The notes under the pieces are model-generated. The model worked only from the letters and a program-made list of their open reading frames with translations, made no database searches and was not told where the DNA came from. From positions 1-59,614 of the IMG/VR virus record IMGVR_UViG_3300028873_000024: a DNA stretch of 59,614 nucleotides. The stretch is one strand, 5' to 3'. The DNA is from a virus. Below, in pieces: positions 24,250 through 31,909 of this stretch. Every line of letters starts with the position of its first letter. Within the stretch, counting starts at the first letter, position 1. A program made the position numbers and the translations under genes.

Positions 24250-24873
24250 AAAATAAAACCAATCGACGTGAGCCGCGTTTTTTACCGCATATGAGGCGGG
24301 AATAGGTCTAGGCTCCTGATGAAAAAACAGGGGAACTAACCCCACGTCTTCTAATTTTTTATTTCCGCGCTTGCTATTGATATCTTTATTCACGAGCATT
24401 AAATTTTCAAAATTACTTTTGCCTCCATGGGAGCGGGCAATTTTGTGTTCTATGTTAAGTTTGGAATACGGCAGACGAACCCCGCTATAACCACAGATTC
24501 CTTTTTGTTTTTCAAAAAGCACTGTTTTCGTAGGGCGAAATTTCCGAAGAGGCATTTTTGAATAGGACGTAACAATAATCGAGGGCGACCTTATTTGTAT
24601 TTTCGCGCCGTGAATAACTTGGTCTATTCCGTTACGGATAGGTACTTCTAACCATTCTTCAAAAGAACAAGCTTTAAAACCAATAACATTATCAAAATCC
24701 CAAGACCCATCTTCTTTTTTGCCATATTCAATATTAATGGCTTTGGCAGCAGGACGTTCTCCATCCGAAGAACTATTCATTGCAACCACGGCTTGGCGCG
24801 GACTAGTTTGGCCAATAATTTGATACAACGCGTTCAAGACCAGTGTGCTGGATTTATTTAAAAAATCACTCAT
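24238..24873 (-). CDS. HNH endonuclease
   Basis: 211 aa. The HNH core ICGYSGVRLPYSKLNIEHKIARSHGGKSNFENLMLVNKDINSKRGNK (about residues 133-180; catalytic His in NIEHK, Asn in NFENL) is complete. The N-terminal 130 residues are not recognised. Unlike the homing genes in the tRNA array it has a class A promoter and lies in the minus-strand gene order, so it may be an early nuclease. Confidence 0.82.
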   Translation of the reverse strand: MSDFLNKSSTLVLNALYQIIGQTSPRQAVVAMNSSSDGERPAAKAINIEYGKKEDGSWDFDNVIGFKACSFEEWLEVPIRNGIDQVIHGAKIQIRSPSIIVTSYSKMPLRKFRPTKTVLFEKQKGICGYSGVRLPYSKLNIEHKIARSHGGKSNFENLMLVNKDINSKRGNKKLEDVGLVPLFFHQEPRPIPASYAVKNAAHVDWFYFLPK

Positions 24874-24882
24874 ATTCTTTTA

Positions 24883-24911
24883 ATAATAAATTATTTTTAC
24901 CCATTTGTCAA
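24883..24911 (-). promoter_or_regulatory. Class A promoter for the HNH gene
   Basis: TTGACA, 17 bp, TATTAT. Confidence 0.75.
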
Positions 24912-24917
24912 TACCAA

Positions 24918-24927
24918 GGTGTAATTA
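24918..24927 (+). promoter_or_regulatory. Class B promoter for the papain-like gene
   Basis: GGTGTAATTA ending 5 nt before the ATG at 24933, no -35. Confidence 0.55.
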
Positions 24928-24932
24928 TTTTC

Positions 24933-25742
24933 ATGAATATTCACGCTCACCCAACGAAGAAAATTGGCGTTTTGCCTCGTCCAGCACACGTTAAAACCTG
25001 TAAATTAGCCAATTATTTAAATATTGGGATGATTCCAACTCCCCCCGCATCTTATGATTGGGGTACGACCGCTCCAAATTCTCTTCAAATGTTCATGAAT
25101 GATTCCATAGGTGACTGCGCGGTAGCAGCTTATCTTCATCACAAAGAAACAGTTTTGCAAACTGCTGGTTTGGGAGTTTCATTTCTTGACCCTGTTGCTT
25201 TGGAAGTTTATGAATGGGCAACAGCCGATGAAAATGGCGGACAAGGATATAATCCAAAAGCAGGTTCTGGCGATAATAATCCAACCGATACTGGTTTAGT
25301 ACTAGTGAGTTTTTTGGAAGATTTAAGGACTCGTGGATTGATTTATGCTCATGCCGAAGTTAATTTAAATAATGCCAAAGAAGTTGCAGCCGCGCAATAT
25401 TTATTTGGTGGACTTTATGTGGGAGTTGCACTTCCTGTTTTTGTTCAAAATCTTCAGAATCTTTGGTATATTCCAACCACCGCTCAAAACTTAGGAGACC
25501 CAACAAAAGGAAGTTGGGGCGGGCATTGCATTTATACTCGTGGAATTACGCCAACGACTGGAAATACTATTTTAACGAGTTGGGGAGAAACTATTCAAGC
25601 AACTCCACAATGGATGCAAACTTATCAGGATGAGGCTCATATTATTGTTCATAAGCATTCAGCCGCAGCTTTTGATAAATTAGCTAGTGCTAATTTTGGA
25701 ATTAATGACCTTATTGCCGACCTAAATGAAATAAAAAAATAA
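24933..25742 (+). CDS. Papain/C39-like cysteine peptidase or amidase
   Basis: 269 aa from the ATG at 24933. NDSIGDCAVAAYLHHKE holds the nucleophile Cys after a Gly-Asp turn; GGHCIYTRG carries the catalytic His and TSWGE the third residue, the order seen in papain-like and C39-type enzymes. A probable oxyanion Asn/Gln lies before the Cys. No signal peptide. Expressed from a class B promoter on the plus strand, so likely late: a virion protease, a peptidoglycan amidase or a protein acting on the host are all possible. Confidence 0.7.
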   Translation: MNIHAHPTKKIGVLPRPAHVKTCKLANYLNIGMIPTPPASYDWGTTAPNSLQMFMNDSIGDCAVAAYLHHKETVLQTAGLGVSFLDPVALEVYEWATADENGGQGYNPKAGSGDNNPTDTGLVLVSFLEDLRTRGLIYAHAEVNLNNAKEVAAAQYLFGGLYVGVALPVFVQNLQNLWYIPTTAQNLGDPTKGSWGGHCIYTRGITPTTGNTILTSWGETIQATPQWMQTYQDEAHIIVHKHSAAAFDKLASANFGINDLIADLNEIKK

Positions 25743-25759
25743 TTAGATATTTCTACTTA

Positions 25760-25804
25760 AATTTTATTATTTATTAAATTGGTAATAGAGTATATTCCAG
25801 TCAT
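25760..25804 (-). pseudogene. GIY-YIG endonuclease N-terminal remnant
   Basis: MTGIYSITNLINNKI then stop: the first 14 residues of a GIY-YIG domain, directly preceded by GTGTAATATAG, a class B promoter. The rest of the gene is gone. Antisense relative to the upstream peptidase gene. Confidence 0.55.
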
Positions 25805-26095
25805 ATACTATATTACACTGTTTTACGTTTTTTAGCCGATATTTTGTGTTAATCTGACATTTTTCTCACTAACTGGATGTGGCGATGTGTTAATAATCGC
25901 TGCCCAAACCCGCTCTCAATGGAAAACATTATCCTCAAGCTGTTTTGGTTGCATCTACCTTTTGGTACAAACGAGTTTTTAAGACTCTCCCATGGCTGTT
26001 TTGATGTATCGAACTTCCTCTAATATAGGACTTTACCCATATCAGCGTCAGAATATTAACGTAATAATTCAATTTACACCATCCATCAAAATTTG
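25805..26095. other. Intergenic region without recognisable gene
   Basis: About 290 bp. Contains the class B promoter of the GIY-YIG remnant and a small hairpin GAGT/ACTC near 25975-25990. No coding frame; it may be the degraded remainder of a mobile gene or a structured RNA. Confidence 0.4.
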
Positions 26096-26446
26096 TCAAT
26101 TATTATCTTCAATATTATCTCCCCACCAAAAAACATCCGATTTGCTACCAAAGAAATTAGCTCCACCAAGTTCTATACTTAATTGCAAATTAGTATTATA
26201 GGTAAAATTAAAATAAGGAGGCATTTCATCTACTTGTAATGTTACAAAAATACACTTCTTGGGGAGTTTATATGATGCAGAATTAATCGTTATTGGCGTT
26301 TGAATCATGCCGTGATTTAATGCTACGCGGCAGGTCTCGCGGAGACCATCCAAATATCCCTGCTCATAAGTATGTTTCGGGTCAACGGTTGTTTTGCTAC
26401 ATCCCGCAAATAGCAGGACGGCAATTAGTAGTATTATATTTTTCAT
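26096..26446 (-). CDS. Lipoprotein
   Basis: 116 aa. MKNIILLIAVLLFAGC is a signal peptide with a lipobox ending in Cys16. The mature part contains one more pair of Cys (C42, C68). Membrane-anchored; function unknown. Phage lipoproteins can act in superinfection exclusion or lysis. Confidence 0.75.
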   Translation of the reverse strand: MKNIILLIAVLLFAGCSKTTVDPKHTYEQGYLDGLRETCRVALNHGMIQTPITINSASYKLPKKCIFVTLQVDEMPPYFNFTYNTNLQLSIELGGANFFGSKSDVFWWGDNIEDNN

Positions 26447-26448
26447 AT

Positions 26449-26736
26449 TTATTTTTTAATCATGAATTTTTTAATGCGTTTTAAAAAAGCATCCAGATTT
26501 TCATTTTCTTTTACAATGTGGTCGTGGTCGTAATATGCTCCGTCGCCCTTGGTATTAAAATCTAATTCTTGGACTTCACAAGGAATATTCGAAAATTTCA
26601 GGAATTCTTTTATACCTTCAAATTTGTAAGAGAGTTTAGTATGATAATCGTCTCCTTCATCAAACTTTTTTCCGTCAACAAAAATGATGTAATACGCATC
26701 ATATGACACATCCAATGTTACTAATGTTAATTTCAT
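26449..26736 (-). CDS. Hypothetical protein (95 aa)
   Basis: Beta-rich N-terminus, acidic middle and basic helical C-terminus (FLKRIKKFMIKK). Not recognised. Confidence 0.65.
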   Translation of the reverse strand: MKLTLVTLDVSYDAYYIIFVDGKKFDEGDDYHTKLSYKFEGIKEFLKFSNIPCEVQELDFNTKGDGAYYDHDHIVKENENLDAFLKRIKKFMIKK

Positions 26737-26749
26737 AAAATTATTATTT

Positions 26750-27091
26750 TCAAGGAATTTTTAAATCGAATTTAGGTACTTTTACGTTTTTATCAGGCTT
26801 TAATTTTTGTTGGTGTATTTTGGATAATTTTTCTCTCAATTCATAAACCTCTAATGCCAAACCAATTACCAGATTATCTCCCACTAAATCACGCCATTTT
26901 TCGCCATACCTTAAGGCTTCACCACCGCCATTTTTCCAATGTTGGACAGTATATTTTCCATCGCAGATAGTCACTTCCCAATCAATTTCTTTTTCGGTAA
27001 CGGGTTCCCATGGACTTGGACTGACTATACATCCACATTTAAAAGTCTCTGGATTAACAATTTGTTTACAACGTTTGCATTTCCATTTCAT
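26750..27091 (-). CDS. Zinc-binding hypothetical protein (113 aa)
   Basis: MKWKCKRCKQI...FKCGC gives a four-Cys zinc site at the N-terminus; the middle contains a Gly-rich HWKNGGGEALRYG. Not recognised. Confidence 0.65.
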   Translation of the reverse strand: MKWKCKRCKQIVNPETFKCGCIVSPSPWEPVTEKEIDWEVTICDGKYTVQHWKNGGGEALRYGEKWRDLVGDNLVIGLALEVYELREKLSKIHQQKLKPDKNVKVPKFDLKIP

Positions 27092-27267
27092 TTGTCAATT
27101 ATCGTTTCACCATCTTGAGCATAGTTCCATCCTTTTGGGAGATTTTTGCCAGTTTCTTCCATAAAACGCTCGTTCATGGCATCAATAATATCTGATTCGG
27201 CGGGGCCGAAGTCGGCATGATGACGAAACCATTCTAAGTATTCTAAATTAGTTGCTCTTTTTCTCAT
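27088..27267 (-). CDS. Small paralogous protein, copy 1 (59 aa)
   Basis: MRKRATNLEYLEWFRHHADFGPAES...EETGKNLPKGW. A second copy at 32720-32869 shares LEYLxWFRxxADFGPA and ETGKxxPxGW. Function unknown. Confidence 0.75.
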   Translation of the reverse strand: MRKRATNLEYLEWFRHHADFGPAESDIIDAMNERFMEETGKNLPKGWNYAQDGETIIDK

Positions 27268-27269
27268 AA

Positions 27270-27527
27270 TTATTTATCAAATCCCAATTCAAGACTATAT
27301 TCTGCTTCTTCAAGGTAATTTTTCTCTTTTTCCAAAAAGTTTTCCGCTCGTATGACTTCTTCCTTTAATCGGGAATATTCTTTTTCTAAATTAGCCTTTT
27401 CTTGCTCAACTATGGCGTAGGATTTTTTATATCCTTCTTCAAGATTTGTTTTAGCTTCACGGAGTTTAGATTCGGCGTCTTTTACGTCGATTTTAGCTCG
27501 GACAACTCTGGCTTGTTTGTCGGTCAT
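27270..27527 (-). CDS. Coiled-coil protein (85 aa)
   Basis: Almost entirely heptad-like Glu/Lys/Leu helix. Start at the ATG at 27527, preceded by GGAGG, one of the few real Shine-Dalgarno-like sequences seen. Function unknown. Confidence 0.7.
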   Translation of the reverse strand: MTDKQARVVRAKIDVKDAESKLREAKTNLEEGYKKSYAIVEQEKANLEKEYSRLKEEVIRAENFLEKEKNYLEEAEYSLELGFDK

Positions 27528-27589
27528 GATTTCCTCCAATTAGGATACTCTGGATACTCTGATTGACTTCCTAGAGTGCTATTACCCAT
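27524..27589 (-). CDS. Tiny ORF (21 aa)
   Basis: MGNSTLGSQSEYPEYPNWRK.; its stop overlaps the next ATG as ATGA. Possibly a coupling peptide. Confidence 0.35.
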   Translation of the reverse strand: MGNSTLGSQSEYPEYPNWRKS

Positions 27590-27614
27590 TAGTCGGGTAG
27601 GGCATAATCGGCGA

Positions 27615-27758
27615 CTACAACATTGCCATTTTTGTTCCATAGTTTTCAAAATTAGCGTTGCATTGTGGGCAGCAGCCTTGTATTGCAGGGCATCCATTTG
27701 GATGAATCGGACAATTTCCGTCACCATCGGTATCTAGTTCGCATCCTTTCATAATCAT
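27615..27758 (-). CDS. Small Cys-rich protein (47 aa)
   Basis: CELDTDGDGNCPIHPNGCP followed by CCPQC: six Cys and one His, probable metal knot. ATGA overlap with the upstream stop. Function unknown. Confidence 0.6.
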   Translation of the reverse strand: MIMKGCELDTDGDGNCPIHPNGCPAIQGCCPQCNANFENYGTKMAML

Positions 27759-27985
27759 AAATAAGGGTTTTCCTCTTCGCAGATTGGGCAGATTTTCCAA
27801 TTATTTGCAGTTAAACCACAGGGGGCTTCGTCAGTTTTAAATGACCATCCTCCCGCTTCGGGAAATGATTCGCGACCGCAAAAAAAAACTTCCTCTCCAG
27901 CAGCACGACTCCAAAAATGGATATGTTTACACCATTTAGGCTTATTGCCGGATAAGTCTTGTTTAATTAATTGATTAATTGTCAT
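27755..27985 (-). CDS. Zinc-type protein of the WKxCPIC family, copy 1
   Basis: 76 aa. WCKHIHFW...FCG...C...WKICPICEEE. The WCxHI...WKxCPIC layout recurs at 31910-32107, so the two are paralogues. Function unknown. Confidence 0.65.
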   Translation of the reverse strand: MTINQLIKQDLSGNKPKWCKHIHFWSRAAGEEVFFCGRESFPEAGGWSFKTDEAPCGLTANNWKICPICEEENPYL

Positions 27986-28176
27986 TTATAACTTTCCCCC
28001 GCTTCTTGGGTTGGTTGACCGCATGTTGGACAGAGTAACGCGGAATTAACATCACGTTCCGATTCATAAGAATAATCGCATCTAAAACACTTCCAAATTA
28101 TCCTATGTTCATGATTTCTTTCCCACTGGTATTGAAAATCATCATCCCTACCATAATCTTTATAATCGTAACTCAT
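27982..28176 (-). CDS. Zinc-ribbon protein (64 aa)
   Basis: WKCFRCDYSYE...CPTCGQPT, four-Cys ribbon. Function unknown. Confidence 0.65.
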   Translation of the reverse strand: MSYDYKDYGRDDDFQYQWERNHEHRIIWKCFRCDYSYESERDVNSALLCPTCGQPTQEAGESYK

Positions 28177-28607
28177 ATATTAAATTCCTCAATTTCCCCA
28201 TCAGGAAATACAATCATACCTTTTTTCTTTACTTTTTTAGAAAATCGAACTGTACTCCACGTTCCAGACCTTAACTGTTCTTCTTTTTCTTTCGGGGCCG
28301 CAATTAAGAAATCACAATTATTAACAATATCATGATTTCTTTCAAGGTAGGGTTTCGGAATTAGTTGTATATCATACTTACAGAAGGCTCTATGAGCCTT
28401 AATATTGGGTACATGCCCAAATGTTTTGATTTTTTGAAAATTTTTATTTGCATTTGCTAAGGTAATTAGGTCGTAGAATTCGCGGTCGCTTCCAGAGCAA
28501 TCACCGCTATGACTTTCTGTTATATAATGTTCGGCGATAAAAAGGGCAACTTTTAGTAATTGCATGGGTGTCATTCCATCGCGGGTTCCAGTAAATCCTA
28601 GTTTCAT
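28173..28607 (-). CDS. SLOG-family nucleotide-binding protein
   Basis: 144 aa. KLGFTGTRDGMT at the start, HSGDCSGSDREFYDL, and CDFLIAAPKEKEEQ near the C-terminus match the YspA/YpsA-type SLOG Rossmann fold, which binds nucleotides or ADP-ribose derivatives. Some SLOG proteins are sensors in defence systems; the DUF4326-NADAR gene in this window also belongs to ADP-ribose-linked families. Function here unknown. Confidence 0.75.
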   Translation of the reverse strand: MKLGFTGTRDGMTPMQLLKVALFIAEHYITESHSGDCSGSDREFYDLITLANANKNFQKIKTFGHVPNIKAHRAFCKYDIQLIPKPYLERNHDIVNNCDFLIAAPKEKEEQLRSGTWSTVRFSKKVKKKGMIVFPDGEIEEFNI

Positions 28608-28609
28608 AA

Positions 28610-28903
28610 TTATTTTTTTAAAAAAGCAGAAATTGTTTGTTCCTGATTCTTATTTCTAAAAGAAATACTTGGTCGCCATGGCAAACAGCCCATCGTCCAA
28701 AGTGTCGGCAGATGCTCTTTTTTAGTTACCTCAGAAATGTTTGAAATACCTATCTGTTTTGATTCAAGGGCTTGTGAAACTATTTCACCTTTATTTGCGC
28801 GAAAAGCAGACTCAACACATTTATATGGGTCTTCGTCATAAAGGTTTTCTACTACAATTTCGGTTTTAATGGTGATTTTCGCTCGAATCAGTTTGGACTT
28901 CAT
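28610..28903 (-). CDS. Hypothetical protein (97 aa)
   Basis: MKSKLIRAKITIKTEIVVENL..., beta strands then a helix. Leaderless start 7 nt after the -10. Not recognised. Confidence 0.65.
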   Translation of the reverse strand: MKSKLIRAKITIKTEIVVENLYDEDPYKCVESAFRANKGEIVSQALESKQIGISNISEVTKKEHLPTLWTMGCLPWRPSISFRNKNQEQTISAFLKK

Positions 28904-28909
28904 ATCCTT

Positions 28910-28938
28910 ATGATTACATATCCTTCAAAAAATGTCAA
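28910..28938 (-). promoter_or_regulatory. Class A promoter for the 28903-26096 region
   Basis: TTGACA, 17 bp, AATCAT with TGT before the -10; ATG at the predicted transcription start. The -35 overlaps the YopX stop. Confidence 0.7.
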
Positions 28939-29234
28939 GCGCAAACATCAATTGAAGAGACCCATATGGTGTGCTGCAATAAATATGTACATGAAATTTC
29001 CCATACCATAATATCCCCTTGGTAAAGTTCTTGGCCCTTGTCGTCGTATTCGCCAAAAAATTGTTGAACTACCGCTGGTACAAAATTAAAATCCCAAGGG
29101 GGAATCCAAATTTTATTATTGTCCCAGATAATCATATTGTTCACATGATGAACATAAAAATGCCCCGAAGAGTCGGGGTATCGGTAAGATTGGTCTTGTT
29201 CACTAAATAACCTTATTTTTTTGATATTTTTCAT
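28935..29234 (-). CDS. YopX-like protein, copy 2
   Basis: 99 aa. FGEYDDKGQELYQGDIMVW matches the YopX core (YxDxxGxxIYxGD). Shorter and more diverged than the copy at 7166-7540, with a possibly truncated C-terminus. Confidence 0.7.
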   Translation of the reverse strand: MKNIKKIRLFSEQDQSYRYPDSSGHFYVHHVNNMIIWDNNKIWIPPWDFNFVPAVVQQFFGEYDDKGQELYQGDIMVWEISCTYLLQHTIWVSSIDVCA

Positions 29235-29241
29235 ATTATCA

Positions 29242-29270
29242 ATAATAATACTATTTTCTTTTTAAGTCCA
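29242..29270 (-). promoter_or_regulatory. Class A promoter (weak -35) for 28935-29234
   Basis: TGGACT, 17 bp, TATTAT; ATG 8 nt after the -10. Confidence 0.55.
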
Positions 29271-29294
29271 TAAGGTGTTTCCCCCATATAAAAA

Positions 29295-29304
29295 AGTGTA
29301 ATTT
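29295..29304 (+). promoter_or_regulatory. Class B promoter for 29310-29567
   Basis: AGTGTAATTT ending 5 nt before the ATG. Confidence 0.5.
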
Positions 29305-29309
29305 TTATT

Positions 29310-29567
29310 ATGAGCAAATCCATTGGTGATTTTTGGGAAAAACATAAGACCCTCGCACAGATTATTGCGATTCTAGGGGTCGTTGCTGGTATTTATGGCA
29401 ACCATTACGAAACTTCTCAAAATTCAGATATTATTCAAGGCCAGAATAATTGGATGAAAGACGTTATTAAAGAACAAGCGCGGGAAATCCAATCATTAGA
29501 AATTTCCAACGCCGTTCAAGAACAGCAAATTTGTGATTTGAAGGAATTTTATTTAAATAAAAAATAA
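29310..29567 (+). CDS. Small one-helix membrane protein (85 aa)
   Basis: One TM helix (LAQIIAILGVVAGIYG, residues about 15-31) between a short basic N-terminus and a long charged coiled C-terminus. Class B promoter, plus strand. Layout fits an inner-membrane lysis protein such as an i-spanin or holin partner, but no partner gene is adjacent. Confidence 0.6.
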   Translation: MSKSIGDFWEKHKTLAQIIAILGVVAGIYGNHYETSQNSDIIQGQNNWMKDVIKEQAREIQSLEISNAVQEQQICDLKEFYLNKK

Positions 29568-29570
29568 AAA

Positions 29571-30389
29571 TTAAACACCTTCAATTATCTGATTGACAGC
29601 CGCTACCACCTTTTTCTTATCTGTGCAATACAGTCCAGCCGACGAGAAAGACGTTAATTCTCCTAACCAAAAAGAATTATCTCCATCTTGAAAAATATCC
29701 ACACAGAAAATGGGGTCAGGATAATATCCAACTTCCAGAATTTGTTTGCATTTTTCAGTAGCTCCCAAGGGGGCGCTTGGAATTAATGTTTTCTTTCCTT
29801 GATATTGGTAAGTAGAACAGGAAATAATATCTTTTTTAGTACAAACAAAACGCCATTCACCCATAATTTTCTTGGGTGTCGAAACGATGACAATATCAGA
29901 ACTGGAACAATTACCGCCGCCACTAGTAGCGTTATCCCAAAATCTATCAAAGTCTTGTAAATCAAGTAACTGGGCTTGAAAAGTCTTTTCGCCGCTATCA
30001 GGACGAATAAAGATTAAGGCTTCCCTACCGAACTTTTGATAATAATCAAATTTGAATTCTTTTAAATTACCAATGAATGTAAATTCATTAAAATCATTAA
30101 ATAGCAAGTCTTTAAAATAAGGATAATATGACGAGCAAAGATACTTCTCCCATGAAGAATATGCAACAGGATGACATCCTTTGGGAAGTCGGCTGGCAAT
30201 ATTTTTAGTCATTTGAATAGAACCCTGTACGATAACAAGGTCATTTTCCTCAAATCCTGATGGGTCGAAATCAAAGTGATTATTCTTATCAATAACAAAA
30301 CAATACCGCCCCGAATCGCGGACGGCTTGAATAAGGTCGCGGTAGTCTTCAGAATCAGTGAAATTTTCTATGATATATTTAACTTTCAT
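29571..30389 (-). CDS. ATP-grasp domain protein
   Basis: 272 aa. IFIRPDSGEKTFQAQ (ATP-binding strand), EWRFVCTKKDI and FCVDIFQDGDNSFWLGELTSFSSAG (metal-binding ELxSFSS segment) match the phage ATP-grasp family annotated DUF4343. ATP-grasp enzymes ligate a carboxylate to an amine or similar through an acyl phosphate. The substrate is unknown; peptide-type ligation is possible. Leaderless. Confidence 0.75.
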   Translation of the reverse strand: MKVKYIIENFTDSEDYRDLIQAVRDSGRYCFVIDKNNHFDFDPSGFEENDLVIVQGSIQMTKNIASRLPKGCHPVAYSSWEKYLCSSYYPYFKDLLFNDFNEFTFIGNLKEFKFDYYQKFGREALIFIRPDSGEKTFQAQLLDLQDFDRFWDNATSGGGNCSSSDIVIVSTPKKIMGEWRFVCTKKDIISCSTYQYQGKKTLIPSAPLGATEKCKQILEVGYYPDPIFCVDIFQDGDNSFWLGELTSFSSAGLYCTDKKKVVAAVNQIIEGV

Positions 30390-30395
30390 ACAAGA

Positions 30396-30424
30396 ATGTT
30401 AACGTAATTATTAAATAATGTCAA
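30396..30424 (-). promoter_or_regulatory. Class A promoter for the ATP-grasp gene
   Basis: TTGACA, 17 bp, TAACAT; ATG at the predicted transcription start. Confidence 0.75.
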
Positions 30425-30436
30425 GTATAAACAAAG

Positions 30437-30466
30437 AAAGCCCCCAAGAATTAACTTGGGAGCTTT
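30437..30466 (-). terminator. Rho-independent terminator after 30485-30922
   Basis: 12-bp stem (AAAGCTCCCAAG with its complement) and a TTAATT loop, followed by CTTTGTTT on the minus strand. Confidence 0.8.
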
Positions 30467-30484
30467 GGGTATCGGTTTAAATTA

Positions 30485-30922
30485 TTATTGAACGTTCCAG
30501 TGAACACCGTCTCCAAAAAAGAAACGGGTTGTTCCCGAAGGAATTGTGAATCCTGATGTAAGTGTTCCAGTGTTGAAGAAAACAATACCAGTAGTAACAC
30601 CGGATACCGCCAATCCACCACCTTTAGAAGTAATACTTAGTTCTTGTCCAATAACCACTTGTGGGAAAAGACCAGTTGATACACCAGCGCCACTTCCTAC
30701 AACATAGGAATATCCTCCTACAATTCCACTCATTGAACCAGTCAAGATTAGTGGTGGATTAATATAACTGCCATAATTATTAATACCGCCGCCAGTGTTG
30801 AGATTTAGTACGCCGGAAACGTCAAAGGCATATTGTGGGTTGGAATTATTAATACCAAATTGTCCTGCGTCGGTGACTGTTAGACCAGCACCTGATGTAT
30901 ATTGAATGGTTTCTTTTGACAT
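30485..30922 (-). CDS. Fibre/structural-type protein
   Basis: 145 aa, Gly/Ser/Thr-rich with beta repeats. FGINNSNPQYAFDVSGVLNL resembles the segment that precedes intramolecular-chaperone or tail-fibre tips (GINxxxPxYxLDVxG). Class B promoter and its own terminator suit a late structural gene. Possibly a short fibre or decoration protein; no specific family recognised. Confidence 0.6.
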   Translation of the reverse strand: MSKETIQYTSGAGLTVTDAGQFGINNSNPQYAFDVSGVLNLNTGGGINNYGSYINPPLILTGSMSGIVGGYSYVVGSGAGVSTGLFPQVVIGQELSITSKGGGLAVSGVTTGIVFFNTGTLTSGFTIPSGTTRFFFGDGVHWNVQ

Positions 30923-30931
30923 ATATACTTT

Positions 30932-30940
30932 ATATTACAC
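30932..30940 (-). promoter_or_regulatory. Class B promoter for the fibre-type gene
   Basis: GTGTAATAT, no -35, 9 nt before the ATG. Confidence 0.6.
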
Positions 30941-31018
30941 AGAAAAAGAATAAAATTGAGAAAATTTTTGAAATAGTTATAATAGACTAATTAATAATAA
31001 CTAAGAAAGGTAAAAGTT

Positions 31019-31110
31019 TGGCGGTTCGCAGATATCACGCTTACCAGACGGGTTTTAACCGTCCCAATAGCTTTCCAAGCTACGCTGGTGCCTCGACCAG
31101 TTTACGAACC
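31019..31110 (-). tRNA. tRNA-Ser (GGA)
   Basis: Acceptor GGTTCGT/GCGAACC, anticodon loop TTGGAAA, long variable arm GACGG/CCGTC, discriminator G and encoded CCA. T-loop AGCGTGA is noncanonical. Confidence 0.75.
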
Positions 31111-31114
31111 AAAA

Positions 31115-31208
31115 TGGCGGATAAGTAAAGTGCCGACCTCTATCCGTGGTATTAGCACGAATCACCTGCTTTCAAAGCAGAGGCCATCGCCGGATGGCTA
31201 ACCTATCC
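31115..31208 (-). tRNA. tRNA-Ser (TGA)
   Basis: Acceptor GGATAGG/CTTATCC, loop TTTGAAA, long variable arm, GCCA end. T-loop GTCGGCA noncanonical. Confidence 0.75.
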
Positions 31209-31211
31209 AAA

Positions 31212-31424
31212 TTATAAAAAATTTATTTTATCTAAATTTATTTTTGGATTAATAATAGTTTCCCCAATTTCCGTAGTCGCTAGAAATTTCCTAACTTCTT
31301 GGATTTTACTTTTATTACCCTCCCCATATTCAATCAACGCCTGCATGGTTTGATGTTCACAAATAAATTTTACATCGGAGGGAATATATTTTTCCCATAG
31401 TTTTTTAAATTGTTTATATTTCAT
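31212..31424 (-). CDS. Hypothetical protein (70 aa)
   Basis: MKYKQFKKLWEKYIPSDVKF..., basic, helical. Directly upstream of tRNA-Ser(TGA). Not recognised. Confidence 0.65.
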   Translation of the reverse strand: MKYKQFKKLWEKYIPSDVKFICEHQTMQALIEYGEGNKSKIQEVRKFLATTEIGETIINPKINLDKINFL

Positions 31425-31557
31425 AATATTCTAATTCAGCTATTCTTCTGGCCGCTTTTTTATCTACTCGCAAACAACGCCTTCTATGGGTTGTGTCTTT
31501 AGATTTTCGCCTTCCAGATATGCCTTTTAAAAAAGATTTACTGCTATACGGTTTCAT
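31414..31557 (-). CDS. Small basic protein (47 aa)
   Basis: MKPYSSKSFLKGISGRRKSK...HRRRCLRVDKKAARRIAE; very Arg/Lys-rich, may bind nucleic acid. Overlaps both neighbours. Confidence 0.65.
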   Translation of the reverse strand: MKPYSSKSFLKGISGRRKSKDTTHRRRCLRVDKKAARRIAELEYYEI

Positions 31558-31736
31558 AATATTATTGGGTAAATTTTAGATTTGTCTTTCTGCAACTCCT
31601 TCCACATCAAAACCTGCTGACAAGCATGAATTCCATCGCGGAAATAACGTTGGTGGTCGGGATGGGTTTGTGGCAAAAGGATAAATTTATCCCACGCTTC
31701 GACAAGACATTGCATTATTTCTTTTTCCTCATTCAT
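31554..31736 (-). CDS. Hypothetical protein (60 aa)
   Basis: MNEEKEIMQCLVEAWDKF...HPDHQRYFRDGIHACQQVL. The HPxxxxxFxxxIHxxQ pattern is seen in small proteins of other phages; function unknown. Confidence 0.7.
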   Translation of the reverse strand: MNEEKEIMQCLVEAWDKFILLPQTHPDHQRYFRDGIHACQQVLMWKELQKDKSKIYPIIL

Positions 31737-31740
31737 AAAT

Positions 31741-31813
31741 TGGTGAATCCTTGATGGCTCACACACCACAAGCGGTTTGCCGCAGTCGTCTTTCTCATTG
31801 CAGACGAGGACTC
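31741..31813 (-). tRNA. tRNA-like element, degenerate
   Basis: Acceptor GAGTCCT/AGGATTC, T-arm TGGTG/CATCA with loop TGTGAGC and encoded CCA, but no regular D and anticodon arms. Perhaps tRNA-Leu(GAG)-like or a decayed gene. Confidence 0.35.
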
Positions 31814-31819
31814 GTAAAT

Positions 31820-31906
31820 TGGCGGATAATTACCCTCCTGCCGAGTAAACCTTTCGGTTCGCACCGTTTTCGAAACGGGCCTAGAAACTTTTCTAGTTAA
31901 TTATCC
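31820..31906 (-). tRNA. tRNA-Ser (CGA)
   Basis: Acceptor GGATAAT/ATTATCC, loop TTCGAAA, variable arm AACC/GGTT, GCCA end. T-loop GGCAGGA noncanonical. Confidence 0.7.
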
Positions 31907-31909
31907 AAA

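Noticed and set aside
31019-31208. Reading the odd T-loop tRNAs as plus-strand tRNAs
   Set aside because: CCA, discriminator, anticodon loops with U33 and long variable arms all fit only the minus strand.
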